From Tropicibacter alexandrii (GTDB taxonomy: Bacteria; Pseudomonadota; Alphaproteobacteria; Rhodobacterales; Rhodobacteraceae): a DNA stretch of 64,000 nucleotides. Shown here one piece after another: positions 26,915-35,238 of this stretch. The notes under the pieces were generated by a model, which was given only the letters and a program-made list of their open reading frames with translations, was not told the DNA's origin and did no database searches. The position numbers were made by a program, and so were the translations under genes. Each line of letters starts with the position of its first letter. The first letter of the stretch is position 1. The DNA lies in the NCBI RefSeq assembly GCF_003667315.2, contig NZ_RCTZ02000015.1, positions 44,348 to 108,347 on the forward strand, written 5' to 3'.

Positions 26915-27324
26915 CAGAACGGCTGCACGACCACGGCCCAGAGCACCGCGATGGTCGCGATCACGCTGACCTCGTTGAAGATGCGCAGCCACAGGTCGCT
27001 TTCACGGAACTCGCCGCGCTGCGCCCGCCGCACCAGCACGCCCGTCCACAGGTAGTGCACGGCCAAGGCAGCAACCAGCGTCGCCTTCAGATGCAGCCAT
27101 GCGGGCCAGCCCAGCCACGTGCCGTACCAGATGCCGGTGGCGATGCCGATCACGCCCAACCCGAAGGAGAATCGGTACAGCCGAAAGGTCAGATCGCCCA
27201 GCGGCCCGTTCTCTCCGGTCCTTGCAAAGTCGCGCTTCCAGTAGATCAGCGCGCGCGGCACCGCGAAAATGGAGGTCATCCACCCCATGACGCAGAGAAT
27301 GTGTATGATCTTGACCCATGCCAT
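26914..27324 (-). CDS. CopD/HemJ-like membrane protein
   Basis: A 136-residue protein with four predicted helices. MAWVKIIHILCVMGWMTSIFAVPRALIYW and WPAWLHLKATLVAALAVHYLW resemble the HemJ/CopD superfamily, with histidines His8, His77 and His89-like positions in the helices. HemJ is a protoporphyrinogen oxidase, but nothing nearby relates to heme, so I do not assign that role. It is divergent from glcD across 127 bases. Confidence 0.72.
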   Translation of the reverse strand: MAWVKIIHILCVMGWMTSIFAVPRALIYWKRDFARTGENGPLGDLTFRLYRFSFGLGVIGIATGIWYGTWLGWPAWLHLKATLVAALAVHYLWTGVLVRRAQRGEFRESDLWLRIFNEVSVIATIAVLWAVVVQPF

Positions 27325-27451
27325 GGGCGCAGATGGCCCAAGGCGGCGAGGATTTGCAAGATGTGACAGGATTGCCCCTCGCTTTATGGCGCGATTGGTT
27401 ATATGACTTGACCAATTCGCCCGTTCTTGGAACACCGCCGGAGGACCCGAC

Positions 27452-28900
27452 ATGCAGATGCCCCAACCGAACCCCGTCATTCTGGCGAAGAAGGCGCGCA
27501 TCGTCGAACGCCTGCTGTCGGTCCTGCCCGCCGACGCGGTGGTGCATGAACTGGCCGAAACGCGCGCCTATGAATGCGATGCGCTGACCGCCTATCGCTG
27601 CCCGCCGCTGGCCGCCGTGCTGCCCTCGACCACGCAAGAAGTTTCGGACGTGCTGCGCATCTGCTTTGAAGAGGGCGTGCCGGTGGTGCCGCGCGGGTCG
27701 GGCACCTCGCTGGCCGGGGGCGCTTTGCCGACCGGGGATTCGGTGATCCTTGGGGTGGCGCGGATGAACGCGGTGCTGGAAACCGACTATGACAACCGGT
27801 TCATCCGGGTGCAGAGCGGACGCACCAACCTGAGCGTCACAGGCGCGGTCGAGGAGACGGATTTTTTCTACGCGCCCGATCCGTCCAGCCAGCTGGCCTG
27901 CGCGATTGCTGGCAATATCGCGATGAATTCCGGCGGGGCGCATTGTCTGAAATATGGCGTGACGACCAACAACCTGCTGGGCGTGACGATGGTGCTGATG
28001 GACGGCACCGTGGTCGAACTGGGCGGCGCGCATCTGGATGCGGGCGGGCTTGACCTGCTGGGCGTAGTCTGCGGGTCCGAAGGTCAACTGGGCGTCGTGA
28101 CCGAAGCGACCCTGCGCATCCTGCGCAAGCCCGAAGGCGCGCGGCCCGTGCTGATCGGCTATGACAGCAACGAGGTCGCCGGGGCCTGTGTCAGCGACAT
28201 CATCAAGGCCGGGGTTCTGCCCGTAGCGATCGAGTTCATGGACGCCCCCTGCATCCGCGCAACGGATGACTTCAGCGGGGCCGGTTATCCGAAATGCGAG
28301 GCGCTGCTGATCGTCGAGGTCGAAGGCTCGGAGACCGAGATCGCCGAGCAGCTGGCCAAGATCACCGAGATCGCCCGCCGCCACAACCCCGTCGAATTGC
28401 GCGAGGCACAGAACGCCGACGAGGCCGCCCGCATCTGGCTGGGCCGCAAATCCGCCTTTGGCGCGATGGGCAATATCAACGATTACATGTGCCTCGACGG
28501 CACGATCCCGGTGACGGAACTGCCCTATGTGCTCAAACGCATCGGCGAGATGTCCAAGGAATACGGGCTGGAGGTCGCCAATGTCTTTCACGCGGGCGAC
28601 GGCAACATGCACCCGCTGATCCTGTTCAACGCCAATCAGGACGGCCAGCTGGAGCTGTGCGAGGCGTTGGGTGCCGACATTCTGAAACTCTGCGTCGAGG
28701 TCGGCGGCTGCCTGACCGGCGAGCATGGCGTCGGGATCGAGAAACGCGACCTGATGAGCCACCAATACGCGCCTGCCGACCTTGAGGCGCAGATGGCGGT
28801 GAAGGATGTGTTCGACCCGGGCTGGCTGTTGAACCCGGCGAAGGTGTTCCCCTTGGGCGCGTCGGAAGGGCGGCGGAGCGCGGCGCTTGCGGCGGAGTGA
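27452..28900 (+). CDS. glcD: Glycolate oxidase, FAD-linked subunit GlcD
   Basis: FAD subunit of membrane-associated glycolate dehydrogenase, oxidising glycolate to glyoxylate. The 482 residues have the PCMH-type FAD domain (VPRGSGTSLAGGALP, then NSGGAHCLKYGVTTNN) and the C-terminal FAD-oxidase domain with NVFHAGDGNMHPLI and GCLTGEHGVGIEKR. GGAGG precedes the ATG. It is the first gene of glcD-glcE-orf-glcF. A family-C repeat with a potential hairpin lies between glcD and glcE and may lower downstream expression. Confidence 0.95.
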   Translation: MQMPQPNPVILAKKARIVERLLSVLPADAVVHELAETRAYECDALTAYRCPPLAAVLPSTTQEVSDVLRICFEEGVPVVPRGSGTSLAGGALPTGDSVILGVARMNAVLETDYDNRFIRVQSGRTNLSVTGAVEETDFFYAPDPSSQLACAIAGNIAMNSGGAHCLKYGVTTNNLLGVTMVLMDGTVVELGGAHLDAGGLDLLGVVCGSEGQLGVVTEATLRILRKPEGARPVLIGYDSNEVAGACVSDIIKAGVLPVAIEFMDAPCIRATDDFSGAGYPKCEALLIVEVEGSETEIAEQLAKITEIARRHNPVELREAQNADEAARIWLGRKSAFGAMGNINDYMCLDGTIPVTELPYVLKRIGEMSKEYGLEVANVFHAGDGNMHPLILFNANQDGQLELCEALGADILKLCVEVGGCLTGEHGVGIEKRDLMSHQYAPADLEAQMAVKDVFDPGWLLNPAKVFPLGASEGRRSAALAAE

Positions 28901-28963
28901 GGGGGCTCTGCCCCCTCGGCGCTGGCGCGCCTCACCCCCGAGGTATTTTTGGACCAAAGAAGC
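28901..28963. repeat. Family-C repeat between glcD and glcE
   Basis: A GGGGGCTCTGCCCCC hairpin directly after the glcD stop is followed by CTCACCCCCGAGGTATTTTTGG and ACCAAAGAAGC. It shares the A/T box with the repeats at 15125 and 48766. Hairpin plus T-run is terminator-like, although it lies inside an operon. Confidence 0.75.
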
Positions 28964-28975
28964 ATGGACGGTGGA

Positions 28976-30073
28976 ATGAGACCTGAGAGCGAAGCGGAAC
29001 TGGCCGAGGCCGTGGCGGGCGCGCAAGGGCCTTTGACCGTTCGTGGCGGTGGCACGCGCGGCGTGGTTTCGCAGGGCGATATGCTGGAAACCGGCGGTCT
29101 GTCTGGCATCACGCTCTACGAGCCCGGCGCGCTGACCATGGTGGCGCAGGCGGGCACGCCGCTGGCGGAGGTCGAGACGGCGCTGGAGGCCGAGGGGCAG
29201 CGGATGGCCTTTGAGCCGATGGATCATCGCGGGCTGTTGGGCACCACTGGAGAGCCGACCATTGGCGGGGTGTTCGCCGCCAATGTCTCTGGCCCGCGCC
29301 GGGTGCAGGCGGGCGCCGCGCGTGATTTCCTGCTGGGCGTGCGCTTTGTCGATGGCACGGGGGCCGTGGTCAAGAATGGTGGACGGGTTATGAAGAACGT
29401 CACCGGCTATGATCTGGTCAAGCTGATGGCGGGCGCGCATGGCACGCTGGGCGTTCTGAGCGAGGTCAGCCTAAAGGTCCTGCCACAGCCAGAGGCCGCT
29501 GCCTGTATCGTGATCAACGGGTTGTCCGATGAACAGGCCGTGGCGGCCATGGCGCGCGCGTTGGGCTCGCCCTTTGACGTGACGGGTGCGGCGCATGCGC
29601 CGGTTGGGGTCGACGGGCATCCGGTGACGATGATCCGGATCGAGGGCTTTGACGGGTCGGTCGCCTATCGCGCCGAGAAATTGCGCGCCCTGTTCGAGGG
29701 CGATGTCAGCATCGAGCGTGATCCGGCGCGGTTGCGGGCAGGCTGGGCTTGGGTCCGGGATGTCGAGATCATGCACGGCCAGCCGGGCGACATCTGGCGG
29801 CTGTCCTGCAAGCCCTCTGACGCGCCAAATCTGGTGGCAAAGGCCGGTGCCGCACAGGTCCTGTACGATTGGGGCGGCGGGCTTGTCTGGCTGCGCCTGA
29901 CCGAGGGCACGGACCTGCGCGCGCGGCTGGGGGCGTTTGACGGGCACGCGACCTGCCTGCGCGGGGCGTTCCCGCGCTTTCACCCCGAAGCGGCGCCCGT
30001 CGCGGCGCTGACCCGTGGCATCCGCGCGAAATTCGACCCGAAGGGTATTCTGAACACGGGCCTGATGCCGTGA
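28976..30073 (+). CDS. glcE: Glycolate oxidase subunit GlcE
   Basis: Second FAD-binding subunit of glycolate dehydrogenase. The 365 residues start MRPESEAELAEAV and have a PCMH-type domain with TVRGGGTRGVV, MDHRGLLGTTGEPTIGGVFAANVSGPRR and KNGGRVMKNVTGYDL. I prefer the ATG at 28976, which begins with the family consensus; an ATG at 28964 is also in frame. The stop overlaps the next gene's GTG start (GTGA). Confidence 0.92.
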   Translation: MRPESEAELAEAVAGAQGPLTVRGGGTRGVVSQGDMLETGGLSGITLYEPGALTMVAQAGTPLAEVETALEAEGQRMAFEPMDHRGLLGTTGEPTIGGVFAANVSGPRRVQAGAARDFLLGVRFVDGTGAVVKNGGRVMKNVTGYDLVKLMAGAHGTLGVLSEVSLKVLPQPEAAACIVINGLSDEQAVAAMARALGSPFDVTGAAHAPVGVDGHPVTMIRIEGFDGSVAYRAEKLRALFEGDVSIERDPARLRAGWAWVRDVEIMHGQPGDIWRLSCKPSDAPNLVAKAGAAQVLYDWGGGLVWLRLTEGTDLRARLGAFDGHATCLRGAFPRFHPEAAPVAALTRGIRAKFDPKGILNTGLMP

Positions 30074-30411
30074 CCGGGCCGACGCTGATCGCCTTTGTCC
30101 TGAGCTTCGTCGCGGGACCGCTGCTGTGCGCGGCGGCGTTGCGCCTGCCGGAAAGGGTCAGCACCGTCGCGGTGCTGGCGCTGGCGATGATCGGCATCAC
30201 CGCCTTCGGACTGACCCGCCAAGGCGCGAACCCGGCGCTGTCGCTGACGGCGATGTGGCTGGGTTGGGTGCTGGCCGTCGCCATGGTCGCGCTCGCCCTG
30301 CGCCGCCGGATCCGCGACAGGCGGGCCCGGCGCCTGATCCTGATCCTTGCCCTACTGGCCACCACCCTGCCGTGGTTCGGGCTGGCCACCGCCCGGCTGA
30401 TCGCCGGCTGA
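30070..30411 (+). CDS. Small membrane protein inside the glc operon
   Basis: A 113-residue protein with three or four predicted helices (TLIAFVLSFVAGPLLCAAA, TVAVLALAMIGITAFGL, LTAMWLGWVLAVAMVALAL, LILILALLATTLPWFGLA). The GTG start overlaps the glcE stop by 4 bases, and glcF follows 22 bases later, so it is co-transcribed and probably co-translated. I recognise no family. A role in anchoring or regulating glycolate oxidase is possible but unproven. Confidence 0.75.
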   Translation: MTGPTLIAFVLSFVAGPLLCAAALRLPERVSTVAVLALAMIGITAFGLTRQGANPALSLTAMWLGWVLAVAMVALALRRRIRDRRARRLILILALLATTLPWFGLATARLIAG

Positions 30412-30433
30412 GACCTTTTGCGAAAGCGAGACG

Positions 30434-31726
30434 ATGCAGACGAATTTCACCGAACAGCAGTTGCAAGACCCCGGCACCGAGCGCGCCAACCAGATCCTGC
30501 GCGCCTGCGTGCATTGCGGGTTCTGCACCGCCACCTGCCCCACCTATCAGGTTCTTGGCGACGAGTTGGACAGCCCCCGTGGCCGCATCTACCTGATCAA
30601 GGACATGCTCGAAAACGAGCGGGTGCCGGATGAGAAGACCGTCAAGCATATCGACCGCTGCCTGTCCTGCCTTGCTTGCATGACGACCTGCCCGTCGGGT
30701 GTGCATTACATGCACCTTGTCGATCATGCCCGCGAGTATATCGAAAAACACTATGACCGCCCGTGGTCGGACCGCGCGCTGCGCTGGCTGCTGGCGCGAA
30801 TCCTGCCCTATCCCGGACGCTTCCGATTGGCGCTGCTCGGCGCCAAGCTCGGGCGTCCGCTGGCCCGGCTGATGCCCGATCCCCGCCTGCGTGCGATGCT
30901 GGAGATGGCGCCGAAACAGGTGCCGCCGGTGTCGCGCAACGACGATCCGCAAAGCTTTGCCCCCACCGGCCAGCGCCGCATGCGCGTGGCGCTGATGACC
31001 GGCTGTGCGCAAAAGGCGCTCAACACCGATATCAACGACGCCACCATCCGCCTGCTGCGCCGTCTGGGCTGCGAGGTCGTCGTGGCCAAGGGGGCGGGCT
31101 GCTGCGGGGCGCTGACCCATCACATGGGCAAAGCCGATGAAAGCCATGCCAGCGCCGGGGCCAACATCAAGGCATGGGTGGCAGAGATGGATGGCGACGG
31201 GCTGGATGCCATCGTCATCAACACCAGCGGTTGCGGCACCACCGTCAAGGATTACGGGCACATGTTCCGCAATGACGCCTTGGCCGATGACGCCGCGCGG
31301 GTGTCGGGCTTGGCGATGGACGTATCCGAACTGCTGACGAAACTGGAGATCCCCGAAGGCGCAGCGCAGGGCATCAAGGTTGCCTATCACGCCGCGTGTT
31401 CCCTGCAGCATGGGCAAAAGGTCAAGACCCTGCCCAAGGACCTGCTGAAACGCGCGGGCTTCGAGGTGGTGGAACCAGCGGATTCGCATCTGTGCTGTGG
31501 CTCTGCGGGCACCTACAACCTGATGCAGCCCGAGATTTCGGCACAGCTGAAGGCCCGCAAGGTGCGCACGCTGGAGGCAAAGCAGCCCGATGTGATCGCG
31601 GCGGGCAATATCGGCTGCATGATGCAAATCGGGTCTGGCACCGGCGTGCCCGTCGTCCATACGGTCGAACTGCTGGACTGGGCAACCGGCGGGCCGAAAC
31701 CGACTGCGCTGACCCCTGCCGATTGA
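30434..31726 (+). CDS. glcF: Glycolate oxidase iron-sulfur subunit GlcF
   Basis: Iron-sulfur subunit passing electrons to the quinone pool. The 430 residues have two [4Fe-4S] motifs, C25-x2-C28-x2-C31-x3-C35-P and C76-x2-C79-x2-C82-x3-C86-P. Two CCG-type domains follow (GAGCCGALTHHMGK and SHLCCGSAGTYN), which bind a further cluster or heterodisulfide-like site. Length and motifs are typical. It closes the glc operon. Confidence 0.95.
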   Translation: MQTNFTEQQLQDPGTERANQILRACVHCGFCTATCPTYQVLGDELDSPRGRIYLIKDMLENERVPDEKTVKHIDRCLSCLACMTTCPSGVHYMHLVDHAREYIEKHYDRPWSDRALRWLLARILPYPGRFRLALLGAKLGRPLARLMPDPRLRAMLEMAPKQVPPVSRNDDPQSFAPTGQRRMRVALMTGCAQKALNTDINDATIRLLRRLGCEVVVAKGAGCCGALTHHMGKADESHASAGANIKAWVAEMDGDGLDAIVINTSGCGTTVKDYGHMFRNDALADDAARVSGLAMDVSELLTKLEIPEGAAQGIKVAYHAACSLQHGQKVKTLPKDLLKRAGFEVVEPADSHLCCGSAGTYNLMQPEISAQLKARKVRTLEAKQPDVIAAGNIGCMMQIGSGTGVPVVHTVELLDWATGGPKPTALTPAD

Positions 31727-31813
31727 CTGTGTCCCGGAAATGAGACACGCTCTCTGCCGTATTTCTGCCTTAATCTGATTTTACTCAGACGGCACTCTCG
31801 GGGGAGTTGCGTC

Positions 31814-32605
31814 TTGCGCTGCATTCTGGCGATCATTCTGACCATGCTCTGCGCACCTGTGTCTGCGCAGGGGCTGTTTTCGCTCAATTCGAACGAAGAC
31901 GGACGAAAATGGGAGGCCGTGGGCCGGTTGGAAATCGCCGGAACCGCGTTCTGCACCGGCGCACTGATCGCGCCGGACCTCGTGCTGACCGCCGGGCATT
32001 GCCTCTATGACCCCGAGACGAAGTCTCGCGTTCCCGTCGACGAAATCCAGTTCCTCGCGGGTTGGCGCAATGGCCGGGCCGCCGCCTATCGACGGGTGCG
32101 CCGCGCCATCGCCCATCCCGACTACGATTATACCAGCCCCGTCGGCCCGGACCGGGTGCGCAACGACCTCGCGCTGGTGCAATTGCAGCACCCGGTCCGC
32201 AACACCACGATCGAACCGTTCGAAACGGACACCCGCCCGGCCAAGGGTGACCGCGTCGGGCTGGTGTCCTACGCCCATAACCGGTCCGAGGCGCCGTCCC
32301 TTCAGGAACTGTGCGGGGTTCTTGCGGTCCAAGACGGGATGCTGGTGCTGTCCTGCGAGGTCGATTTCGGCGCGTCGGGCTCGCCTGTCTTTACCTTTGG
32401 CGCGGATGGCACGCCACGCATCGTCTCGGTGGTGTCGGCCAAGGCGGAGGCGGACGGCGAAAAGGTGTCGCTTGCGACAGACCTTGCCGCGCCGCTGGAA
32501 ACTCTGCGCGCGCTGATGGGCAGCGCCGAGAATGCCGGCGTCGGGCTGGAGCGCATGTCCGCCGGGCAACGACGCCAGACCGGCGCGAAATTCATCAAGC
32601 CCTGA
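31814..32605 (+). CDS. Secreted trypsin-like serine protease
   Basis: A 263-residue chymotrypsin-fold protease exported by a signal peptide (MRCILAIILTMLCAPVSA). The triad is His62 (LTAGHC), Asp118 (RNDLALV) and Ser188 in GASGSP, where the usual GDSGGP Asp is replaced by Ala. Cys47 and Cys63 can form the conserved disulfide next to His62. The start is TTG at 31814 with GGGGAG upstream; no ATG fits the signal peptide. It is transcribed alone, just before the Hsp20 gene. Confidence 0.88.
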   Translation: MRCILAIILTMLCAPVSAQGLFSLNSNEDGRKWEAVGRLEIAGTAFCTGALIAPDLVLTAGHCLYDPETKSRVPVDEIQFLAGWRNGRAAAYRRVRRAIAHPDYDYTSPVGPDRVRNDLALVQLQHPVRNTTIEPFETDTRPAKGDRVGLVSYAHNRSEAPSLQELCGVLAVQDGMLVLSCEVDFGASGSPVFTFGADGTPRIVSVVSAKAEADGEKVSLATDLAAPLETLRALMGSAENAGVGLERMSAGQRRQTGAKFIKP

Positions 32606-32610
32606 GAGGG

Positions 32611-32641
32611 CTTGAAACCGCAAAAAGCGATACACACATCT
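32611..32641 (+). promoter_or_regulatory. Heat-shock (sigma-32/RpoH type) promoter of the Hsp20 gene
   Basis: CTTGAAA (32611-32617) followed after 17 bases by CACATCT (32635-32641) matches the RpoH consensus CTTGAA, N13-17, CCCATNT with one mismatch. It lies about 100 bases upstream of the Hsp20 start, whose leader contains further GC hairpins. Confidence 0.7.
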
Positions 32642-32739
32642 CCTTCACCGGGGCGCCTGTGACAGGGCTCCGGCATGCAAAGACGCCTGTCCCGGACGGG
32701 AAGGCGCCGCCAAACAGGATCGCTTCGAAGGAGGATTCC

Positions 32740-33213
32740 ATGCGACAGTTCGACTTTGCCCCCCTGTATCGTTCCACCGTGGGCTTTGACCAGATTGCCC
32801 AGATGCTGGACCGTGCGCTGACCAGCGACACGCCGCAGGCGGGCTACCCCCCGTACAATATCGAAAAGACCGCCGACGATGCCTATCGCATCTCGATCGC
32901 CGTGGCCGGTTTCTCGGATGACGACCTTTCGGTCGAGGTCAAGGAAGGCGCGCTGGTCGTGTCGGCCCGCAAGGCCGAAGAGGACGAAAACCGCACCTAT
33001 CTGCATCGCGGCATTGCCACCCGCGCGTTCGAGCGGCGTTTCCAGCTGGCCGATCATGTGCGTGTGACCGGCGCCGTGCACGAGGACGGCATGCTGCATA
33101 TCGACCTTGTGCGTGAGATCCCCGAGGCGCTGAAACCGCGCCGGATCGAGATCGCCAAGCCGCAGACCCGGCAGATCGCCAAGGATGTCGTCGACGCCGA
33201 AAGCGTCAACTGA
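32740..33213 (+). CDS. Small heat shock protein Hsp20 (IbpA-like)
   Basis: ATP-independent holdase chaperone. The 157 residues have the N-terminal FDFAPLYRSTVGFDQIAQMLDRAL typical of bacterial class A sHsps. The alpha-crystallin domain (about 38-130) includes PPYNIEKTADDAYRISIAVAGF and GIATRAFERRFQLADHVRV, and a C-terminal tail follows. A strong AAGGAGG ribosome site precedes the ATG. A sigma-32-like promoter sits upstream, fitting heat-shock control. Confidence 0.95.
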   Translation: MRQFDFAPLYRSTVGFDQIAQMLDRALTSDTPQAGYPPYNIEKTADDAYRISIAVAGFSDDDLSVEVKEGALVVSARKAEEDENRTYLHRGIATRAFERRFQLADHVRVTGAVHEDGMLHIDLVREIPEALKPRRIEIAKPQTRQIAKDVVDAESVN

Positions 33214-33223
33214 CCCTGAACCG

Positions 33224-33244
33224 GGCCGGGGTTCACCCCCGGCC
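33224..33244 (+). terminator. Terminator hairpin after the Hsp20 gene
   Basis: GGCCGGGG (33224-33231) pairs with CCCCGGCC (33237-33244) around a 5-base loop. No T-run follows, so it may act as an mRNA-stabilising or bidirectional hairpin between convergent genes. Confidence 0.65.
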
Positions 33245-33264
33245 TGCACAGTGTCGCGCGCGGC

Positions 33265-34257
33265 TCAGGCGGCCGCCTTGTGGCTGGTGCCGCGCGCGAT
33301 TTCGACGATGACCGTTCCGGCGCTGTGGCGGGCTTCGACATGGGCATGCGCCTCGGCAATGCGGTCAAAGGGCCAGCGGCTGTCGATCACGGCGCGCACC
33401 TCGCCCTTGCCAATCATGTCGGTCAGGGCGCGCAGGTCATCCGCAGTGTCACCGCTGACCGCCAGCTTCACGCGGGTCTTGTCGAACCGCGCGCGGAGCG
33501 CGTGCAGCATGTCCTTTCCGGTGAAGTTCAACGGCACGAACAGCCCTCCCGGTTTCAGCGCCCTGCGCATCTCGGGCCACGTCGTAGCCCCGACCGTGTC
33601 CAACACGACATCATAGGCCTGCCGTGCGGCGGCGGGGTTTTCCTCGCGATAGTTCACGATCCGATCCGCGCCGAGCCCGCCCAGCAGGGTCTCGCGACCG
33701 GGGCCCGCCACGGCGGTGACCCTTGCCCCCAGCGCCTTGGCGATCTGCGTGGCATAGGCGCCGACGCCGCCGCTTGCACCCACGATCAGCACGTCCTGTC
33801 CCGGCTGGACCTGCGCCACATCGCGCAGAAAGACCAGCGCCGACAGCGCGCCAAAGGGCAGCGCAGCGGCCTCGGCATCCGTCAGGGCTTCCGGCGTTTC
33901 GACCAAGGCCCCGTCCTCGTCCACCGCGACGTATTCGGCGTGCGCGCCAGAACCGACAAAGCCAAAGACGCGCTGGCCGGTGCGGAACCGGGTGACCTGC
34001 GCGCCGGTGGCGACGATCTCGCCCGCCATGGACGTGCCCAGCACCGGCTGCTTGGGCTTGAACAGCCCGGTCATCAAGCGTCCGGGCAGCCAGAGGATGC
34101 CCGGATAGGCGGCGGCGCGCATGCGCCAATCCGCCGTGGTGACAGAGGCGGCGTGAACACGGACGAGCACTTGGCCCGGTCCGGGGGCGGGGGTCGGATG
34201 TTCGGCCAGATGGACGGTATCGGCGGACCCGTATCGGGTGTAGATGGCGGCTTTCAT
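33265..34257 (-). CDS. Zinc-independent MDR-family alcohol dehydrogenase / quinone reductase
   Basis: NAD(P)H-dependent oxidoreductase of the medium-chain family. The 330 residues open MKAAIYTRYGSADTVHLAEHPTP, have the Rossmann motif VGASGGVGAYATQIAKALG and end ARHSAGTVIVEI. The catalytic and structural zinc-binding cysteines are missing, so it belongs to the quinone oxidoreductase-like group. AAAGGAGA precedes the ATG. It is divergent from a LysR gene with palindromic sites between, so it is probably the regulator's target. Confidence 0.87.
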   Translation of the reverse strand: MKAAIYTRYGSADTVHLAEHPTPAPGPGQVLVRVHAASVTTADWRMRAAAYPGILWLPGRLMTGLFKPKQPVLGTSMAGEIVATGAQVTRFRTGQRVFGFVGSGAHAEYVAVDEDGALVETPEALTDAEAAALPFGALSALVFLRDVAQVQPGQDVLIVGASGGVGAYATQIAKALGARVTAVAGPGRETLLGGLGADRIVNYREENPAAARQAYDVVLDTVGATTWPEMRRALKPGGLFVPLNFTGKDMLHALRARFDKTRVKLAVSGDTADDLRALTDMIGKGEVRAVIDSRWPFDRIAEAHAHVEARHSAGTVIVEIARGTSHKAAA

Positions 34258-34290
34258 GGTGTCTCCTTTCGTTTGAAAGCAGATTACCCC

Positions 34291-34346
34291 ATGCGGATGA
34301 ATACGCATATTGACAGAATCCGGATAGTATCCATGCATATTCGCAT
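34291..34346. promoter_or_regulatory. Candidate LysR operators between the divergent oxidoreductase and regulator
   Basis: Two related inverted repeats: ATGCGGATGAATACGCAT (34291-34308, arms ATGCG/CGCAT) and ATGCATATTCGCAT (34333-34346, ATGC/GCAT). A TTGACA (34310-34315) lies between them. The second site overlaps the LysR start codon, fitting autorepression. Confidence 0.65.
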
Positions 34347-35238
34347 GGATTGGACGTCTTTGAGATTCGACTGGAATCACGCGCGCGCGTTTCTCGTCAC
34401 CGCCGAGGAAGGGTCGCTGTCTGCGGCCGCGCGGGCGCTTGGGATGACGCAACCGACGCTTGGCCGACAGGTCAGCGCTTTGGAAACCGAGCTGGGCGTG
34501 ACCCTGTTCGAGCGGGTGGGGCGCGGACTAGTGCTGACCCAAGCCGGGACGCGCCTGCTGGAGCATATGCGCGCCATGGGCGAGGCGGCGGCGGCGGCGG
34601 GTCTGACGGCCAGCGGCCAGCAGCAGGACCTGACCGGGCATGTCGCCATCACCGCGTCGGAAATCTATTCGGCATGGCTTCTACCGCCGGTGCTGGCCCG
34701 CTTGCGCGAGACAGCGCCGGGCCTGTCCGTCGAACTGGTGGCGAGTAACGCGATCCGCGACCTGAAGCGCCGGGAGGCCGACATTGCCATCCGGAACGCC
34801 CGCCCGGATCAGCCCGACCTGATCGCGCGGCAGGTGGCCGAGGATGCGGGGACGTTTTATGGCACGCATGCCTATCTCGACGCGCTGGGGCCGATCGACG
34901 CCGCCGGTCTGGCGCGCGCGCGCATCATCGGCCTCGATGGGGCCGACGGGATGATCCAGGCGTTGAATGCTAAGGGCGTGCCTGTCACGCAGGACAATTT
35001 CGTGAACACAACCAACTCTCATGCGGTGCACTGGGCGTTGGGCTGCGCTGGCTTGGGCATATGTGTGGGACCCTGCGGGCTTGGCGATGCCGAGCCCCGC
35101 CTGCGACGCGCCGTGCCCGACCTGCTGTTCCGCTATCCGGTTTGGCTGGTCGCGCATCGCGAATTGCACACGAGCCCGCGTATCCGCCTTGTCTGGGACA
35201 CGCTCGCCGAGATGATGCCGAAACTGCTGAAGTCCTAG
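34345..35238 (+). CDS. LysR-family transcriptional regulator
   Basis: DNA-binding regulator with an N-terminal winged helix (about 8-66: ARAFLVTAEEGSLSAAARALGMTQPTLGRQVSALE) and a C-terminal effector domain. The 297-residue length is typical. The start may be ATG 34345 (MDWTSLRF) or 34333, four codons earlier; I chose 34345. It is divergent from the MDR oxidoreductase and probably controls it and itself through the operators at 34291-34346. Its stop overlaps the convergent gene's stop as CTAG. Confidence 0.92.
   Translation: MDWTSLRFDWNHARAFLVTAEEGSLSAAARALGMTQPTLGRQVSALETELGVTLFERVGRGLVLTQAGTRLLEHMRAMGEAAAAAGLTASGQQQDLTGHVAITASEIYSAWLLPPVLARLRETAPGLSVELVASNAIRDLKRREADIAIRNARPDQPDLIARQVAEDAGTFYGTHAYLDALGPIDAAGLARARIIGLDGADGMIQALNAKGVPVTQDNFVNTTNSHAVHWALGCAGLGICVGPCGLGDAEPRLRRAVPDLLFRYPVWLVAHRELHTSPRIRLVWDTLAEMMPKLLKS

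Noticed and set aside
26914..27324. Calling this gene hemJ
   Set aside because: Only general superfamily resemblance and no heme genes nearby; left as CopD/HemJ-like.
27002..29440. Long minus-strand frame opposite glcD and glcE
   Set aside because: Shadow composition, and the plus strand encodes clear glycolate oxidase subunits.
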